A stretch of DNA of 64,000 bases. It comes from Rhodovulum sp. GTDB lineage: Bacteria; Pseudomonadota; Alphaproteobacteria; Rhodobacterales; Rhodobacteraceae. The position numbers were made by a program, and so were the translations under genes. The notes beneath the pieces are model-generated. The model did no database searches. It had not been told where the DNA came from and saw only the letters and a list, made by a program, of their open reading frames with translations. The DNA is taken from positions 37,746-101,745 of the forward strand of contig JACKKC010000009.1 of the NCBI GenBank assembly GCA_020637615.1. Direction: 5' to 3'. The number at the start of each line of letters is the position of its first letter. Position 1 is the stretch's first letter. Shown here piece by piece: positions 1-9,472 of this stretch.

Positions 1-1809
1 CGGAGCCTCGACGAGCGGCCCGGGGTCTATCGCATGCTCGATGCCAGGGCCGAAGTGCTCTATGTCGGCAAGGCGAGGAACCTCCGCAAGCGCGTTGCTT
101 CCTATGCCAAACCTACGGGCCACAGCTCGCGCATAAGTAGAATGATCGCCGCGACGGCGTCGATGATGTTCCTCACGACCGAGACGGAGACCGAGGCGCT
201 GCTGCTCGAGCAGAATCTCATCAAGCAGCTTCGGCCCAAGTACAACGTCCTGCTGCGCGACGACAAGAGCTTCCCCAACATCCTCGTCACCGACGACCAT
301 CCCTTCCCCCAGATCCGCAAGCACCGGGGCCTGCGCAGCGAGAAGGGCCGCTACTTCGGGCCCTTCGCATCGGCGGGCAGCGTGAACCGCACGCTCAACC
401 AGCTGCAGAAGGCGTTCCTTCTGCGCAACTGCACCGATTCCATGTTCGAATCCCGCAGCCGCCCCTGCCTGCTCTACCAGATCCGGCGCTGCAGCGGCCC
501 CTGCGTCGGGCTGATCTCCCAGGCCGACTATGCCGCGCTGGTCGAGGACGCGGCGCTCTTTCTCACCGGCAAGTCCACCCGCGTGCAGGAGCATCTCGCC
601 CGGGAGATGGCCGCGGCCTCCGCCGCCATGGAGTTCGAGCGCGCCGCCGCCCTGCGCGACCGGATCCGCGCGCTGACCAACGTCCAGGCGAGCCAGGGCG
701 TCAATCCCCAGGGCGTCGAGGAAGCCGATGTCGTCGCACTCCACCAGGAGGGCGGCCAGGCCTGCGTCGAGGTCTTCTTCATCCGCGCCAACCAGAACTG
801 GGGCAACCGCGCCTATTTCCCGCGGACCGGCGCGGGCGCCGAGCCGGCCGAGATCCTCGAGGCCTTCCTCGGCCAGTTCTACGGCAACAAGACCCCCGCC
901 CGGCAGATCCTGCTCTCCCACGCCATCGAGGACGCCGACCTGATGGAAGCCGCGCTCGGCCGGGCGCTCGGCCGCAGGGTCACCATCGCGGTCCCCCAGC
1001 GCGGCGAGAAGGCCGCGCTCGTCGAGCATGCCGCGCGCAACGCCCGCGAGGCGCTGGCCCGGCGCATGGCCGAGAGCGCCAGCCAGATCGCCCTGCTCGA
1101 AGGCCTCGCCGCCGCCTTCGGCCTCGAGGCGGCCCCCGAACGGATCGAGGTCTACGACAACAGCCACATCATGGGCGCCCATGCGGTCGGCGGCATGATC
1201 GTCGCGGGCCCCGACGGAATGGTGCGCTCGCAATACCGCAAGTTCAACATCCGCTCGACCGACCTGACCCCGGGCGACGATTTCGCCATGATGCGCGAGG
1301 TGCTGACCCGCCGCTTCTCCCGCCTCGCCCGCGAGGATCCCGACCGCCAGGGCGGCGCCTGGCCCGATCTCGTGCTGATCGACGGCGGTGCGGGCCAGGT
1401 CTCGGCGGCGGCCCAGGCGCTGGCCGAGCTCGGCATCGACGACGTGGCGATCCTCGGCGTCGCCAAGGGCGTCGACCGCGACGCCGGCAAGGAGGAATTC
1501 CACCGCCCCGGCCAGCCGCCCATGGCGCTCGGCCACAAGGACCCGGTGCTCTATTTCATCCAGCGCCTGCGCGACGAGGCCCACCGCTTCGCCATCGGCG
1601 CCCACCGCACCCGGCGCGCCGCCCAGACCCGGGCGACGCCGCTCGACGAGGTGCCGGGCGTGGGCGCCGCCCGCAAGCGCGCGCTCCTGGCGCATTTCGG
1701 ATCGGCCAAGGCCGTGGCCCGCGCCGGGCTCGCCGATCTGCGCGCGGCACCGGGAATATCGAGCGCGCTCGCCGAGACGATCTACGGCTTCTTCCATGGC
1801 GACGCGTGA
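1..1809 (+). CDS. uvrC: Excinuclease ABC subunit C, 5'-truncated by window edge
   Basis: UvrC makes both incisions in UvrABC nucleotide excision repair. The reading frame is open from base 1 and the residues before the first ATG (34) read RPGVYR, the start of the GIY-YIG nuclease domain, so the true start lies upstream of the window. Visible are the rest of GIY-YIG (LYVGKARNL), the cysteine cluster [13 protein letters not shown], a UVR segment (about residues 200-225) that binds UvrB, the C-terminal RNase H-like nuclease ([15 protein letters not shown]) and a C-terminal helix-hairpin-helix pair ([22 protein letters not shown]). It sits directly upstream of pgsA, a common order in Rhodobacteraceae. 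The family assignment is secure; only the missing N-terminus is uncertain. Confidence 0.97.
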   Translation, partial: RSLDERPGVYRMLDARAEVLYVGKARNLRKRVASYAKPTGHSSRISRMIAATASMMFLTTETETEALLLEQNLIKQLRPKYNVLLRDDKSFPNILVTDDHPFPQIRKHRGLRSEKGRYFGPFASAGSVNRTLNQLQKAFLLRNCTDSMFESRSRPCLLYQIRRCSGPCVGLISQADYAALVEDAALFLTGKSTRVQEHLAREMAAASAAMEFERAAALRDRIRALTNVQASQGVNPQGVEEADVVALHQEGGQACVEVFFIRANQNWGNRAYFPRTGAGAEPAEILEAFLGQFYGNKTPARQILLSHAIEDADLMEAALGRALGRRVTIAVPQRGEKAALVEHAARNAREALARRMAESASQIALLEGLAAAFGLEAAPERIEVYDNSHIMGAHAVGGMIVAGPDGMVRSQYRKFNIRSTDLTPGDDFAMMREVLTRRFSRLAREDPDRQGGAWPDLVLIDGGAGQVSAAAQALAELGIDDVAILGVAKGVDRDAGKEEFHRPGQPPMALGHKDPVLYFIQRLRDEAHRFAIGAHRTRRAAQTRATPLDEVPGVGAARKRALLAHFGSAKAVARAGLADLRAAPGISSALAETIYGFFHGDA

Positions 1810-1857
1810 GCGACTACATCTATGCACGAGGGCGGGGCCCCGACAGGACGAATCCGA

Positions 1858-2475
1858 ATGCGCTGGACGATTCCCAACACACTGACCGTCATGCGCCTCC
1901 TGGCGGCCCCGGGGGTCGCCCTGTCCTTCGTGATCTTCGACCGTCCGACCGCCGACTGGATCGCGATCATCCTCTTCATCGTCGCCGCCCTGACCGATTT
2001 CGTCGACGGCAAGCTCGCGCGGGCGTGGAATCAGGAATCCAACTTCGGCCGGATGCTCGACCCGATCGCCGACAAGGCGATGGTGGTGATCGCGCTCTCG
2101 GTGATCGTCGGGCTCTCGGGCATCAACCCGCTGATCCTCGTGCCCGTCGCCTTCATCCTGCTGCGCGAGGTCTTCGTCTCGGGCCTGCGCGAATTCCTCG
2201 GCCCCAGCGCCGGCAAGCTCCAGGTGACCTATCTCGCCAAGTGGAAGACCACCGCGCAGATGGTGGCCATCCCGGTGCTGCTGCTGGCCGGCGTCTTCGA
2301 ATACGACCGCCGCCACGGCACGCCCTGGGTCAGCTCCTGGTTCCACAACTGGGCGGAATGGATGCTGCAGAACGGCGGGCTGATCCTGATCTGGACCGCC
2401 GGGCTCCTGACGGTGATGACCGGCTACGACTACCTGATGAAGGCGATGCCGCATCTGAAGGACCGCGGCAAGTGA
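1858..2475 (+). CDS. pgsA: CDP-diacylglycerol-glycerol-3-phosphate 3-phosphatidyltransferase
   Basis: PgsA is an inner-membrane enzyme that transfers phosphatidyl from CDP-diacylglycerol to glycerol-3-phosphate, the committed step to phosphatidylglycerol. The CDP-alcohol phosphatidyltransferase signature is complete: DG-x2-AR-x8-G-x3-D-x3-D is read as DGKLAR, then G-RML-D-PIA-D around residues 50-75. Several hydrophobic helices flank it. I chose ATG 1858 (protein starts MRWTIPNTLT) because an AGGA sequence lies about 8 nt upstream and the protein then begins at the usual family N-terminus; an in-frame ATG at 1822 would add 12 unconserved residues. Its stop codon overlaps the GTG start of moaD (GTGA). 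Confidence 0.95.
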   Translation: MRWTIPNTLTVMRLLAAPGVALSFVIFDRPTADWIAIILFIVAALTDFVDGKLARAWNQESNFGRMLDPIADKAMVVIALSVIVGLSGINPLILVPVAFILLREVFVSGLREFLGPSAGKLQVTYLAKWKTTAQMVAIPVLLLAGVFEYDRRHGTPWVSSWFHNWAEWMLQNGGLILIWTAGLLTVMTGYDYLMKAMPHLKDRGK

Positions 2476-2723
2476 GCCTCGAGCTGCGCTATTTCGCCTG
2501 GCTGCGCGAGCGGATCGGCCTGCCCGGCGAGACGATCGAGACCGGGGCCGCGACCGTCGCCGACCTCGTCGACGAGCTCCGCGCCCGCGAGGACCGCTAT
2601 GCGCTCGCCTTCTCCGACATGGGCGCGGTGCGCGTGGCCATCGACCAGGAGCTTGCCGGCCTCGACGCCCCGATCGCCGGCGCGCGCGAGGTGGCCTTCT
2701 TCCCGCCGATGACCGGGGGCTGA
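2472..2723 (+). CDS. moaD: Molybdopterin synthase small subunit
   Basis: MoaD is the ubiquitin-like sulfur carrier of molybdopterin synthase. The protein is 83 residues and ends in the obligatory Gly-Gly (FPPMTGG), whose C-terminal thiocarboxylate donates sulfur to precursor Z. The GTG start overlaps the pgsA stop (GTGA) and moaE follows with no gap, so pgsA-moaD-moaE are probably co-translated. A second, divergent MoaD-like protein is encoded at 16441, next to a molybdenum hydroxylase; this one is the housekeeping copy because it is paired with moaE. Confidence 0.95.
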   Translation: MSLELRYFAWLRERIGLPGETIETGAATVADLVDELRAREDRYALAFSDMGAVRVAIDQELAGLDAPIAGAREVAFFPPMTGG

Positions 2724-3188
2724 ATGGCGGTCCGGATCCAGCGGGAGGATTTCGACCTCGGGGAGGAACTCCGCCTGATCCGGGCGGGCCGCCGGGATCT
2801 CGGGGCGCTGGTCAGCTTCACCGGCCTCGTGCGCGACCGCCACGGCGAGGCGGCGATCACCGGGCTCGAGATCGAGCATTACCCGGCGATGACCCGGCGC
2901 GCGCTCGAGGCTATCGAGCGCGAGGCCGCGGCGCGATGGCCGCTGCAGGCGGTGCTCATCCTCCACCGCTACGGACCGCTCGCGCCCGGCGAGCAGATCA
3001 TGATGGTCGCCACCGCCTCGGCCCATCGCGCGGCCGCCTTCGAGGCGGCGGAGTTCCTGATGGATTTCCTCAAGTCCCGCGCCCCCTTCTGGAAGAAGGA
3101 GACGACGCCCGAGGGCGCCTGCTGGGTCGATGCCCGCGCCGCCGACGAGGCCGCCCTGGCGCGCTGGCATGCCCCGGCGCGATCCTGA
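2724..3188 (+). CDS. moaE: Molybdopterin synthase catalytic subunit
   Basis: MoaE is the large subunit of molybdopterin synthase and converts precursor Z (cyclic pyranopterin monophosphate) to molybdopterin with sulfur supplied by MoaD. The 154-residue protein carries the conserved lysine region FLKSRAPFWKKE (Lys117, Lys124 and Lys125), where family members place the active-site lysines. The ATG directly abuts the moaD stop. The molybdopterin made here would serve, among others, the molybdenum hydroxylase at 12827-16438. Confidence 0.95.
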   Translation: MAVRIQREDFDLGEELRLIRAGRRDLGALVSFTGLVRDRHGEAAITGLEIEHYPAMTRRALEAIEREAAARWPLQAVLILHRYGPLAPGEQIMMVATASAHRAAAFEAAEFLMDFLKSRAPFWKKETTPEGACWVDARAADEAALARWHAPARS

Positions 3189-3224
3189 TCCGCTCGCCGG
3201 ACCGAGGGGGAGGCGAAACGCCCG

Positions 3225-4319
3225 ATGCCCATCGAAGCGATCGAGGGAAAGCGCGCCGCCGAGGACGACCTGCGCCGGTTCGTCGCCGGGCTGCTCTCGG
3301 CCGCCGGGGCTGATGCGCCCAGCGCGGCGGCCGTGGCGCGCGCGGTGATCGACGCCTCGGCGCGCGGCGTCGACACCCACGGCATCCGCCTGATCCCCTG
3401 GTATCTGGAGATGCTCGAAGGCGAGCGCATCAACCCGCGCCCGAGGCTCACGGTCTCGGCCACCGCCAGCGCCGTCGGCCATGTGGATGCCGACAACGGC
3501 TTCGGCCATCTCGCCAGCTACCGGGCCATCGAGGAGGGCTGCCGGATCGCCGCCGGCACCGGCATCGCCGCGGTCACCGTGGCGCGGTCAAGCCACCATG
3601 GCGCCACCGGCGTCTATACGCTCGAAGCCGCCCGCCAGGGCTTCGCGGCCATCGGCATGACCCATGCCGACCGCCTGGTGGTGCCCGACGGCGGCCGGGA
3701 GCCGTTCTTCGGCACCAATCCCATCAGTTTCGCGATCCCGGTGCCGGGCGAGGCGCCGCTGCTGCTCGACATGGCCACGAGCGCGATCCCCTTCAACCGC
3801 GTGATCCTGCGGCGCGACACCGGGACGAAGCTGCCGCCGGACGTGGCGGTCGATGCCGCGGGCGCCACGACCCGCGACCCGCACGAGGCGGTCGCGCTGC
3901 TGCCGCTGGGCGGCGCCGCCTTCGGCTACAAGGGCGCCGGCCTCGCCGCCATGATCGACATCCTCTGCTCGGCCTTCACCGGCATGCTGCATGGCGCGGC
4001 GATGGAGTCCTTCGGCGGGCCGGATTACAGCCGGCCGATCCCGATCGGCCATTTCTTCATCCTCTTCCGGCCGGCGGATTTCTTCGGCGCCGAGACCTGC
4101 GACGCCCGGCTGGCCGCCCTGCTGTCGGGCCTCCGCAGCCAGCCCGCCGCGCCGGGACGCAAGGTCATGGCGCCCGGCGATCTCGAGAAGGCCGAGGCGG
4201 ACCGACGCCGCCGCGACGGCATCCCGGTCGATGCCGCCACCTGGGACGCGCTCGCCGCCGCCGCCGCCCGCCACGGCCTGCCGCTCCCTCCGGCGACCGA
4301 CACGGGTCCGCACGCCTGA
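3225..4319 (+). CDS. Ldh2-type malate/L-lactate (2-oxoacid/imino acid) dehydrogenase
   Basis: This 364-residue protein belongs to the Ldh2/MDH2 family (COG2055) of NAD(P)-dependent oxidoreductases, which act on malate, L-lactate, ureidoglycolate, sulfolactate or cyclic imino acids. Diagnostic segments are DTHG at 50-53, DADNGFGH at 88-95, the His pair in SSHHGATG (His124/125) and FFGTNP. The nicotinamide cofactor binds in an unusual non-Rossmann fold in this family, and no GxGxxG is seen, as expected. It follows moaE by 36 bp but has no functional link to it. Substrate cannot be assigned from sequence alone; the last 40 or so residues are Ala/Arg-rich and variable. Confidence 0.85.
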   Translation: MPIEAIEGKRAAEDDLRRFVAGLLSAAGADAPSAAAVARAVIDASARGVDTHGIRLIPWYLEMLEGERINPRPRLTVSATASAVGHVDADNGFGHLASYRAIEEGCRIAAGTGIAAVTVARSSHHGATGVYTLEAARQGFAAIGMTHADRLVVPDGGREPFFGTNPISFAIPVPGEAPLLLDMATSAIPFNRVILRRDTGTKLPPDVAVDAAGATTRDPHEAVALLPLGGAAFGYKGAGLAAMIDILCSAFTGMLHGAAMESFGGPDYSRPIPIGHFFILFRPADFFGAETCDARLAALLSGLRSQPAAPGRKVMAPGDLEKAEADRRRRDGIPVDAATWDALAAAAARHGLPLPPATDTGPHA

Positions 4320-4579
4320 AACGCGCCCCGGCCGATGCCTTCGGCGAGCACGGGCGGGTGTGATGCCGGCGGACCGAGTCAACCACGCGGCGTTCGCACG
4401 ATACGAAGTCCGGGCAATACCAACGTCCCCTCTGATATGGTTGACCCTATGAACCGTGGATCGAGCCTCTGAGACCCCTTTGGGGTGATCGCTGCGGACG
4501 GGCACCAGTCTACCGTGGCGGTGGCGTATCTTCTTCGCGGATTTGGCAAGGACAAATCCGCGCGCGCCTGCCTGCCGTC

Positions 4580-4603
4580 ACGCCGAAGGCGTGCCTCCGG
4601 CAC
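4580..4603 (+). repeat. Double-hairpin mini-element, copy 1
   Basis: A 24-nt unit inserted between GTC and GAC. It can fold as ACGCC-GAA-GGCGT or as GTGCC-TCC-GGCAC, two hairpins that share the GT of the middle arm and so exclude each other. Removing the unit would restore GTCGAC. Three further copies lie at 12581-12604, 32592-32615 (inverted) and 33465-33489. Confidence 0.7.
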
Positions 4604-4801
4604 GACGCCAGGCGCGACAAGCGCGCCCGCCCAGGCAGACGCGCGCGGATTACCCAGCGATGGTGAAACCCGACCCCCCTCGGTCTCCGCGCTCGCGCGC
4701 TCCAACCGACGAACCGGCGCGAGGCATTGCCTCGCTATCGCCGGTTCGGAATATCCCCAGACCGACGCCACGTCCCATGGCAGCCGCACACTGCACGGCC
4801 C

Positions 4802-4855
4802 GTTAACACTTTTCCACAGCTATTTCAAAGTGTTACAGTCTGTCCCCATGGGGAC
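4802..4855 (+). repeat. GTTAAC...CCATGG repeat, copy 1
   Basis: The segment begins GTTAACACTTT, has ATTTCA 20 nt after its start and CCCCATGGGGAC 42 nt after its start. The inverted copy at 32424-32475 keeps the same three motifs at the same distances while intervening bases differ. In this copy a second AAAGTGTTA turns the left part into a 9-bp stem with a 14-nt loop. Function unknown; possibly an intergenic regulatory or mobile repeat. Confidence 0.6.
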
Positions 4856-4872
4856 GCGCCGCCCCGCGCCCC

Positions 4873-4899
4873 CGCCGCCCCACCAAAGGCGGGGCGGCG
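4873..4899 (-). terminator. Hairpin downstream of betA
   Basis: CGCCGCCCC at 4873-4881 pairs with GGGGCGGCG at 4891-4899 across a 9-nt loop, starting 10 bp past the betA stop codon on the minus strand. There is no clear T-run, so this is a GC-rich stem that may work as a terminator or as an mRNA 3'-end stabiliser. Confidence 0.5.
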
Positions 4900-4909
4900 G
4901 CGCATCGCC

Positions 4910-6559
4910 TCAGCGGTCCGAGACCCGCCAGCGCGGGTTGATCCAGGGCTGCGCATTGGAGGCCGCGAGCGGCGTGCGCCCGAGGATATGGTCGGCCGCC
5001 TTCTCCCCCACCATGATCGAGGGCGCGTTCAGGTTGCCGTTGGTGATGACCGGGAAGATCGAGCTGTCGGCGACGCGCAGGCCCTCGACCCCGATCACCC
5101 GGCATTCCGGATCGACCACCGCCATCGGATCGTCGCGCCGGCCGATCCGCGCGGTCCCGCAGGGATGGAAGGCGCTCTCCGCATGCTCGCGGATGAAGCC
5201 GTCGAGATCGTCATCGGAGACGAGCGCCGCGCCGGGCTGGATCTCCTCGCGGGCATAGGGCTCGAAGGCGGGCTGGGAGAAGATCTCGCGGGTCAGCCGG
5301 ATGCAATGCCGGAACTCCGTCCAGTCCTCGGGCTCGGACATGTAGTTGAAGCGGATCGCCGGCGGCTCGGCCGGATCCGCGCCGTTCAGCCGGATCGAGC
5401 CCCGCGACCGCGAGCGCATCGGCCCGACATGCGCCTGGAAGCCATGGCCCTTCAGCGCGGCCTTGCCGTCGTAGCGCACGGCGAGCGGCAGGAAATGGAA
5501 CTGGATGTCGGGATATTCGATCCCGGCCGCCGATCGCACGAAGCCCGCCGATTCGAACTGGTTTGAGGTGCCGAGCCCCATCTTCAGGAACAGCCATTGC
5601 GCCCCGATGGTGAGCTGCGACGGCCAGTTGTAATGCCGGTAGAGCGTCACCGGCTTCTTGCTGGCCATCTGGATGTAGAGCTCGAGATGGTCCTGGAGAT
5701 TCGCCCCTACGCCGGGACGATCCGCGACGACCGCCAGCCCGTGCTCGGCGAGATGCGCCGCGGGGCCGATGCCCGACAGCATCAGGAGCTTCGGCGTGTT
5801 GATCGCCGATGCCGAAATGATGACCTCCCGCCGCGCCGTGACCGTCTCGCGGGCCGAGCCGCGCAGAACCTCCACCCCGACGGCGCGGCCGTCGCGGATC
5901 ACCACCCGCTCCGCCAGGCAATGCAGCACGGAGACCTTGCTGAGCTTCAGCGCCGGTCGCAGATAGGCATTCGCCACCGACCAGCGCCGCCCGCGCCAGA
6001 CGGTCTGCTCCATCGGGCCGAAGCCCTCCTGCTTCTCGCCGTTGTAATCCTCGGTCGTCTCGAACCCGGCCTGCGCGCCCGCCTCCACGAAGACGTGGTA
6101 GAGCGGGTTCCGGCGCGGGCCGCGCGTGACATGCAGCGGCCCGTCGCTGCCCCGCCAGGCCGAGGGCGCCGGACCGTGCCAGTTCTCCATCCGCTTGAAA
6201 TAGGGCGCCACATCCGCCCCGGCCCAGCCATCGGCGCCCATTTCCGCCCAGGCGTCGAAATCGCGCGGATGGCCACGCACATAGACCATGCCGTTGATCG
6301 AGGAGGAGCCGCCCAGCACCTTGCCGCGCGGACAGGCGAGCCGGCGCCCGCCCAGATGCGGCTCGGGCTCGGAGCGGAAGCCCCAGTCGTAGCGCGCCAT
6401 GTTCATCGGATAGCTGAGCGCGGCGGGCATCTGGATGAAGGGCCCCCAGTCGCTTCCCCCGTATTCCAGCACGAGCACCGAATGGCCCGCCTCGCCGAGG
6501 CGATAGGCCAGCGCCGAACCCGCCGAGCCGGAGCCCACGATGACGAAATCCGCCTCCAT
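4910..6559 (-). CDS. betA: Choline dehydrogenase (GMC flavoprotein)
   Basis: BetA oxidises choline to betaine aldehyde, the first step to the osmoprotectant glycine betaine, as an FAD-dependent GMC oxidoreductase normally associated with the membrane. The 549-residue protein opens with the FAD-binding dinucleotide motif ([17 protein letters not shown], residues 5-21), has the GMC signature region [14 protein letters not shown], and the active-site histidine is His465 in [10 protein letters not shown]. The ATG (6557-6559) overlaps the TGA of the upstream GST gene by one base (TGATG), so the operon betI-betC-GST-betA is translationally coupled. Unlike many bet clusters, betB is not adjacent; the only betB in the window is a broken copy at 40832. 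Confidence 0.95.
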   Translation of the reverse strand: MEADFVIVGSGSAGSALAYRLGEAGHSVLVLEYGGSDWGPFIQMPAALSYPMNMARYDWGFRSEPEPHLGGRRLACPRGKVLGGSSSINGMVYVRGHPRDFDAWAEMGADGWAGADVAPYFKRMENWHGPAPSAWRGSDGPLHVTRGPRRNPLYHVFVEAGAQAGFETTEDYNGEKQEGFGPMEQTVWRGRRWSVANAYLRPALKLSKVSVLHCLAERVVIRDGRAVGVEVLRGSARETVTARREVIISASAINTPKLLMLSGIGPAAHLAEHGLAVVADRPGVGANLQDHLELYIQMASKKPVTLYRHYNWPSQLTIGAQWLFLKMGLGTSNQFESAGFVRSAAGIEYPDIQFHFLPLAVRYDGKAALKGHGFQAHVGPMRSRSRGSIRLNGADPAEPPAIRFNYMSEPEDWTEFRHCIRLTREIFSQPAFEPYAREEIQPGAALVSDDDLDGFIREHAESAFHPCGTARIGRRDDPMAVVDPECRVIGVEGLRVADSSIFPVITNGNLNAPSIMVGEKAADHILGRTPLAASNAQPWINPRWRVSDR

Positions 6560-7257
6560 CACAGCGGATCCGCGCGAAGGTCGGCGTAATCGACCATCAC
6601 ATGCTCGGCGAAGGCCGGCCGATCGCAGAGCCGGCCGTAGTATCGGGCGATGCCGGGCCGGTCGCGGCGCGGGATCTCGATGGTGAAATAACGATAGAGC
6701 AGATGCCCAACGGCAATGTCCGCCAAGGTGAATGCCTCCCCCACAAGATAGGTCCCCTCCCCGAGTTGCGTCTCGAGGATCCCCAGATCCGCATCGAACC
6801 GGTCGAGCGCCGCCGCCAGGGCCGCTCCATCGCGGCTCCCGGCCGGCGTGCGGACCGCCGCCCAGAAGATCGGCACGGTGAAGTTCCGCCCGAAGGTCGT
6901 CTTGCCCCATTCGGCCCACATGTCGATCGCGGCGCGGGCCGCCGGATCCTCGGGCCAGAACGGCGCGCCGCCGTAGCGCGCCGCGAGATAGCGCAGGATC
7001 GCGGCACTCTCCCAGACCACGAGATCGCCGTCCCGGAGCACGGGCACTAGCCCGTGCGGGTTGAGCGAGCGGAACGCCCCGGTATCGAGCCCGCCGAACC
7101 GGTGCCCGTAGTCCAGCCGCTCGAAGGGCAGCCCCAGCTCGGCGATGCCCCACATCACCGCCTGGACGTTCGACGAGGTGGCGCGGCCATAGACCGTCAG
7201 CGGGGCATCCGGGCGACGGGCCGGTCGCGCGCCGGAAGGGTAGCTGCGGCCCGGCAT
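6559..7257 (-). CDS. Glutathione S-transferase family protein in the bet operon
   Basis: The protein has a thioredoxin-like N-terminal GST domain ([20 protein letters not shown]; cis-Pro region [16 protein letters not shown] glutathione-binding segment) and an all-helical C-terminal domain ending [14 protein letters not shown]. Ser/Thr in ATSSN occupies the usual catalytic position. The ATG at 7255-7257 overlaps the betC stop (TGATG); a GTG one codon upstream (7258-7260) is an alternative. Position between betC and betA suggests a role around choline-sulfate or betaine-aldehyde metabolism, for example detoxifying the reactive aldehyde, but that is inference. GST genes in this position are a feature of some Rhodobacterales bet operons. 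Confidence 0.85.
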   Translation of the reverse strand: MPGRSYPSGARPARRPDAPLTVYGRATSSNVQAVMWGIAELGLPFERLDYGHRFGGLDTGAFRSLNPHGLVPVLRDGDLVVWESAAILRYLAARYGGAPFWPEDPAARAAIDMWAEWGKTTFGRNFTVPIFWAAVRTPAGSRDGAALAAALDRFDADLGILETQLGEGTYLVGEAFTLADIAVGHLLYRYFTIEIPRRDRPGIARYYGRLCDRPAFAEHVMVDYADLRADPL

Positions 7258-8756
7258 CACTCGCCTCGCGGGAAGCGCTGGGCCTCCTCCAGCACGTTAA
7301 GATCCATGTGGTTGCGCATGTAGCGCTCGGACGCCTTCTGCAGCGGCTGGTAGTCCCACGGGTAATAGGCGCCGTTGCGCAGGGCCTCGTAGACCACCAG
7401 TCGCCGCGCCTGGCTGTCGCGGACCGCCGCATCGAAGGCGTCGAGATCCCAGCGCTCCCGCATCGCCGCCGCCATCGCGGCCGCCCGCGCGGCATGGGCC
7501 GGGTTCGCGGCGAGGTTGTGCCGCTCCGAAGGGTCGGCAGCAAGATCGAAGAGCTGCGGCGGATCGGCCGCGCAGAGTGTCGCCTTCCAGTTGCCGTCGA
7601 CCAGCGCCACCATGGGCGCGACGCTGGCCTCGGCGGCGTATTCCATCGGCACCGGGCCGCGCGACCCGGCCATCAGGTCGGCGCCGTCGCACCAGGGCGA
7701 GACCTCACCGAGATCGACGCCCGCCAGCGCCGCGAGCGTCGGTGCCACGTCCAGCGTCGATGCCGGCTGCTCGACCCTGCCCTCCGTGATCCCCGGCCCG
7801 GCGATCATCAGCGGCACCCGCGCCGATCCCTCGAGGAAGCTCATCTTGAACCAGAGGCCGCGCTCGCCGAGCATGTCGCCGTGGTCGGAGGTGAAGAGGA
7901 TCACCGTCCGCTCGGCCTGCCGCGTGCGCTTCAACACGTCGAGGATCCCGGCGATCTTGTCGTCGATGTAGGAGACATTGGCGAAATATCCCCGCCGCGC
8001 CCGCCGGACGTTCTCGGGCGTGATCTCGAAGGCCGCCCGCTCGCAGGAGTCGAGGATGCGGCGCGAATGCGGGTCGTGCTCCTCCCAGGGCAATTCGCCG
8101 GTGCCGGGCTCGAGATGCGCGCAATCGCCATAGAGATCCCACAACCGCCGGCGCGCCACATAGGGATCATGCGGATGGGTGAAGCTCACCGTCAGGCACC
8201 AGGGCCGGGGATCGTGCCCGCGCGACAGGTCGTAGAGCTTCTGCTCGGCGCAATACGCCACCTCGTCGTCGTATTCGAGCTGGTTGGTGATCTCCGCCAC
8301 GCCCGCCCCGGTGACCGAGCCCATGTTGTGGTACCACCAGTCGATCCGCTCGCCGGGCCTGCGGTAGTCCGGCGTCCACCCGAAATCGGCGGGATAGACA
8401 TCCGTGTTGGTCCGCTCCTCGAAGCCGTGCAGCTGATCCGGCCCCACGAAATGCATCTTTCCCGAGAGGCATGTCCGGTAGCCCGCGCGGCGCAGGTGAT
8501 GCGCGAAGGTCGGAAGGTCGGAAGCGAATTCCGCCGCATTGTCGTAGACGCGGGTGCCCGAGGGCAGGCGCCCGGTCATGAACCCCGCCCGCCCCGGGGC
8601 GCAGAGCGGCGAGGCGGTATAGCTGCGCGTGAAGCGCCGCGACCGCTCCGCGAGCCCTTTGAGGGCGGGGACGCGCAGCCAATCCGCCGGCCCGTCGGGA
8701 AAGAGCGTGCCGTTGAGCTGGTCGACCATCAGGACGAGGATGTTCGGCCGCATCAT
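7257..8756 (-). CDS. betC: Choline sulfatase
   Basis: BetC hydrolyses choline-O-sulfate to choline and sulfate. It is a type I sulfatase: the formylglycine-forming Cys52 lies in [14 protein letters not shown], the metal-binding Asp and Asn are in MVDQLNG near the N-terminus, and a second metal-binding stretch is [11 protein letters not shown]. The C-terminal region ([23 protein letters not shown]) matches the choline-sulfatase-specific tail that closes the active site on the choline head group. Two adjacent ATGs (8754-8756 and 8751-8753) overlap the betI stop. Function in the pathway is supported by betI upstream and betA downstream. Confidence 0.95.
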   Translation of the reverse strand: MMRPNILVLMVDQLNGTLFPDGPADWLRVPALKGLAERSRRFTRSYTASPLCAPGRAGFMTGRLPSGTRVYDNAAEFASDLPTFAHHLRRAGYRTCLSGKMHFVGPDQLHGFEERTNTDVYPADFGWTPDYRRPGERIDWWYHNMGSVTGAGVAEITNQLEYDDEVAYCAEQKLYDLSRGHDPRPWCLTVSFTHPHDPYVARRRLWDLYGDCAHLEPGTGELPWEEHDPHSRRILDSCERAAFEITPENVRRARRGYFANVSYIDDKIAGILDVLKRTRQAERTVILFTSDHGDMLGERGLWFKMSFLEGSARVPLMIAGPGITEGRVEQPASTLDVAPTLAALAGVDLGEVSPWCDGADLMAGSRGPVPMEYAAEASVAPMVALVDGNWKATLCAADPPQLFDLAADPSERHNLAANPAHAARAAAMAAAMRERWDLDAFDAAVRDSQARRLVVYEALRNGAYYPWDYQPLQKASERYMRNHMDLNVLEEAQRFPRGE

Positions 8757-9343
8757 GCCTGGACCGCCCGGATCTCGAGGTCGATGTGGCGCTCGATGAC
8801 CGCGATGGCCGATTCCGGCGTCGACGGCACGCCCTTCAGCGCCTCGCGCAGATAGACCCCGTCGATCAGCGCGGCGGTCGATTCGGCGATGCGGACCGCG
8901 TCCTTGCCGGGGACCAGCGCCCGCAGGGCATGCACGAGGTTCGAATTCAGGCGCCGCTGGTAGATCTCCAGGAGCCAGGCCGCGACCTCGGAGGAAAGCG
9001 CCTTGGCATAGAAGGTCAGCCATGCGCTGATCGTCGCGTGATGGAACTGCTCGCGACCGAAGCTGCCCCGGACGATCGCCGTGAGGCGCGCCCGCGGGTC
9101 GGGCGCCTCCCGCAGCCCCGAGACCAGCACCGAACTGAATTCCGCCAGAAGATGCCGCATCGTCGCCAGGATGAGGTCTTCCTTCCCGCCGAAATAATGA
9201 TGCGCGAGCGCCGCCGACACCCCCGCCCGCCCGGCGATCTGGGCGACGGTCACGTCGAGCGACCCGCGCTCGGCTATCTCGCAAAGCGCCGCGCCGATCA
9301 GCGCCCGTTTGCGCAACTCGGACATGCCAGATCTCGGCCTCAT
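8753..9343 (-). CDS. betI: TetR-family choline-responsive repressor
   Basis: BetI represses choline-to-betaine genes and is relieved by choline. The 196-residue protein has the TetR helix-turn-helix early on (TVAQIAGRAGVSAALAHHYFGGKEDL, about residues 31-56), with ALAHHYFGGKEDL typical of BetI, and a ligand-binding all-helical C-terminus. The start at 9343 (MRPRSGMSEL) or Met7 are both possible. It is first in the minus-strand operon and is divergent from choX; the 24-bp palindrome at 9358-9381 lies only 14 bp upstream of its start, fitting autoregulation and joint control of choXWV. Confidence 0.93.
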   Translation of the reverse strand: MRPRSGMSELRKRALIGAALCEIAERGSLDVTVAQIAGRAGVSAALAHHYFGGKEDLILATMRHLLAEFSSVLVSGLREAPDPRARLTAIVRGSFGREQFHHATISAWLTFYAKALSSEVAAWLLEIYQRRLNSNLVHALRALVPGKDAVRIAESTAALIDGVYLREALKGVPSTPESAIAVIERHIDLEIRAVQA

Positions 9344-9357
9344 TCGCCCTCGACCAC

Positions 9358-9381
9358 TTGATTGATTGACTAATCAATCAA
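9358..9381. promoter_or_regulatory. Probable BetI operator
   Basis: A perfect inverted repeat, TTGATTGATT / AATCAATCAA, with a 4-nt centre (GACT), lies in the 129-bp divergent region between betI and choX. TetR regulators bind such palindromes, and BetI sites in other proteobacteria have TTGAT/ATCAA-type half-sites. Its position allows control of both transcription units. Confidence 0.8.
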
Positions 9382-9472
9382 TAGAGGTTTTGCTTGCGCC
9401 GGTCAACGAGTTGGCGCGATTCTGGCGGCGAAGGGCGCATAGGACGTCCCGACCAACAGATGGAGATTGAGC

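Larger units (their letters stand above)
4320..4909. other. 590-bp gene-free stretch with dispersed repeats
   Basis: No credible gene is seen between the Ldh2 gene and the 3' end of betA. From left to right it holds a small hairpin (ACCCC TTT GGGGT near 4470-4485), one copy of the 24-nt double-hairpin mini-element (4580-4603), a 9-bp inverted repeat TAACACTTT/AAAGTGTTA (4804-4812 and 4827-4835), the palindrome GTCCCCATGGGGAC (4842-4855), and the GC hairpin that probably ends betA transcription. The block from GTTAAC to CCATGG recurs inverted at 32424-32475 with identical internal spacing. Short open frames here have repeat-derived, low-complexity translations. Confidence 0.7.
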
